Source: Lanius collurio (taxonomy: Eukaryota; Chordata; Aves; Passeriformes; Laniidae). From it: a stretch of DNA of 64,000 nucleotides. How positions within the stretch are numbered: the stretch's first letter is position 1; each line of letters begins with the position of its first letter. Shown here one piece after another: positions 63,115 to 64,000 of the stretch. The notes beneath the pieces were generated by a model. That model did no database searches and was not told where the DNA came from. It worked only from the letters and a program-made list of their open reading frames with translations. The DNA is taken from NCBI GenBank assembly GCA_020086605.1, contig JACBWW010000003.1:3334082-3398081 (forward strand), read 5' to 3'. The translations under genes and the position numbers were made by a program.

Positions 63115-64000
63115 ATTACCCAAACATTTCAGTATATATGGCTAGAAAAAGGATTTGAAATAAGTTCCAAACTGTTTGGTATATTTTTGTCTCACTGAAT
63201 TTGTCTTTTTGTTTGAGGCAGCTACATGAAAATATTATGGATAAATTCATTATTTCCTTGTGATTTGTGTGTATTTTTTAAGCAGTCACATTTTTCTGGA
63301 TAGGAAAATAATTCCTGTAGCTGTACAGACTAAGCAATAATTTTCTTCAAAAATGAAAATTGACATTAGCTCTTCAATCATCAGTCTGTATTTTCAGAAA
63401 GATAATATCTGATGCTGAGACTGGAGTACCAGCAGTACCTATCTTCTCCTCCTCATTTGAGATACAACAGAGAGCACAGTGAAGAAGACTAAGGTTACTG
63501 CAGGGAGTGGAAGATAAGGAAAAAGATGCATTTATAGGGTGTGTCTCTAGGCTTTGTTAGACCTTTCATGTGTGTCTCTTTACATATGTCTGTTGTCTGA
63601 GCATGCAAGTATTTCTAGAAAAATAAACAAAACTGTTTGCAATTCGGTTCTATGCCTATGTAAAATAGAACTGAAACAGAAACTTAAAAGCACTGAGATT
63701 TCTGACATTTAGCCATTTCTGAAGCTTTGCTACAGCTTCCACTTAAAAAATAAGAAAAAAGAAGTCTCTGTGGTGAGAAGAAATATTAGGATTAAGATTA
63801 GAATTCTTTCTTTTTTTACTTATTTTCTCTTTAAATCTTGGCCAATGTTAAATCTCCTGCAAATTTTTTCTTTTATCGTGACAGATTACTTAGAACTGGA
63901 TCCTACAAAGACTGGAACAAATCAACATTGTTAGTTCACAGGGAAAACCAGATTTGTCCTGGCCAATAGTTCAATTCTTACGAGTTGTGAAAACTTCCAC

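Larger units (their letters stand above)
54031..64000. other. AT-rich non-coding stretch, no gene recognised
   Basis: Very AT-rich DNA without a recognisable gene. Open frames are short, the longest being 111 codons (minus 59785-60120) and 99 codons (plus 56347-56646), with no family signature. It includes a purine run at 55044-55065, A17 at 56849-56865 and a TTAATAAATAAA direct repeat at 63091-63114. A GC-richer block at about 61380-62330 has no recognised content. No complete transposon was seen. Confidence 0.55.

Noticed and set aside
1..64000. CRISPR array, operon, phage or other prokaryotic system
   Set aside because: No regularly spaced repeats and no dense coding. CR1, LTR and SINE content shows vertebrate DNA.

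Overview
This window looks like non-coding DNA from a bird, probably a neoavian. It is AT-rich and CpG-poor. I found no coding gene, rRNA or tRNA gene, CRISPR array, operon structure or prokaryotic signal. The organism call rests on the repeats: two long copies and one short fragment of an LTR that I recognise as a common neoavian ERVL-type LTR, several CR1 LINE fossils (two with decayed reverse-transcriptase coding sequence and two 3'-tail fragments with ATTCTATGA-like ends), and a SINE with a 5S-rRNA-derived head of the SINE3/AmnSINE1 type. Family names come from memory of the consensus sequences and were not searched.

Layout: 1-490 is a minus-strand CR1 reverse-transcriptase fossil running off the left edge. 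491-11786 is featureless apart from simple repeats and one perfect 16-bp-arm hairpin (9630-9666). 11787-11879 is the first part of an ERVL-type LTR on the plus strand, followed by a short CR1 tail. 27787-28379 is a nearly complete minus-strand solo LTR, with a plus-strand CR1 reverse-transcriptase fossil about 230 bases beyond it (28612-29110). 36476-36560 is a CR1 3' tail. 37472-38006 is a second minus-strand solo LTR with a likely 5-bp target-site duplication. 41190-41280 and 44088-44165 are probable fragments of much older, MIR-like SINEs. 53643-54030 is the 5S-headed SINE. The rest is AT-rich sequence with microsatellites and homopolymer runs.

No genes work together here. The window is best read as a gene desert or the inside of a very long intron. 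The longest open frames (155, 139 and 134 codons) are about what chance gives in 64 kb of six-frame AT-rich DNA; none shows a recognisable domain, and some are simply translations of repeats. I see no evidence of a new biological system. The items most worth checking are the perfect hairpin at 9630-9666, the 5S-headed SINE as a possible exapted element, and a few unexplained GC-richer or purine-rich blocks.
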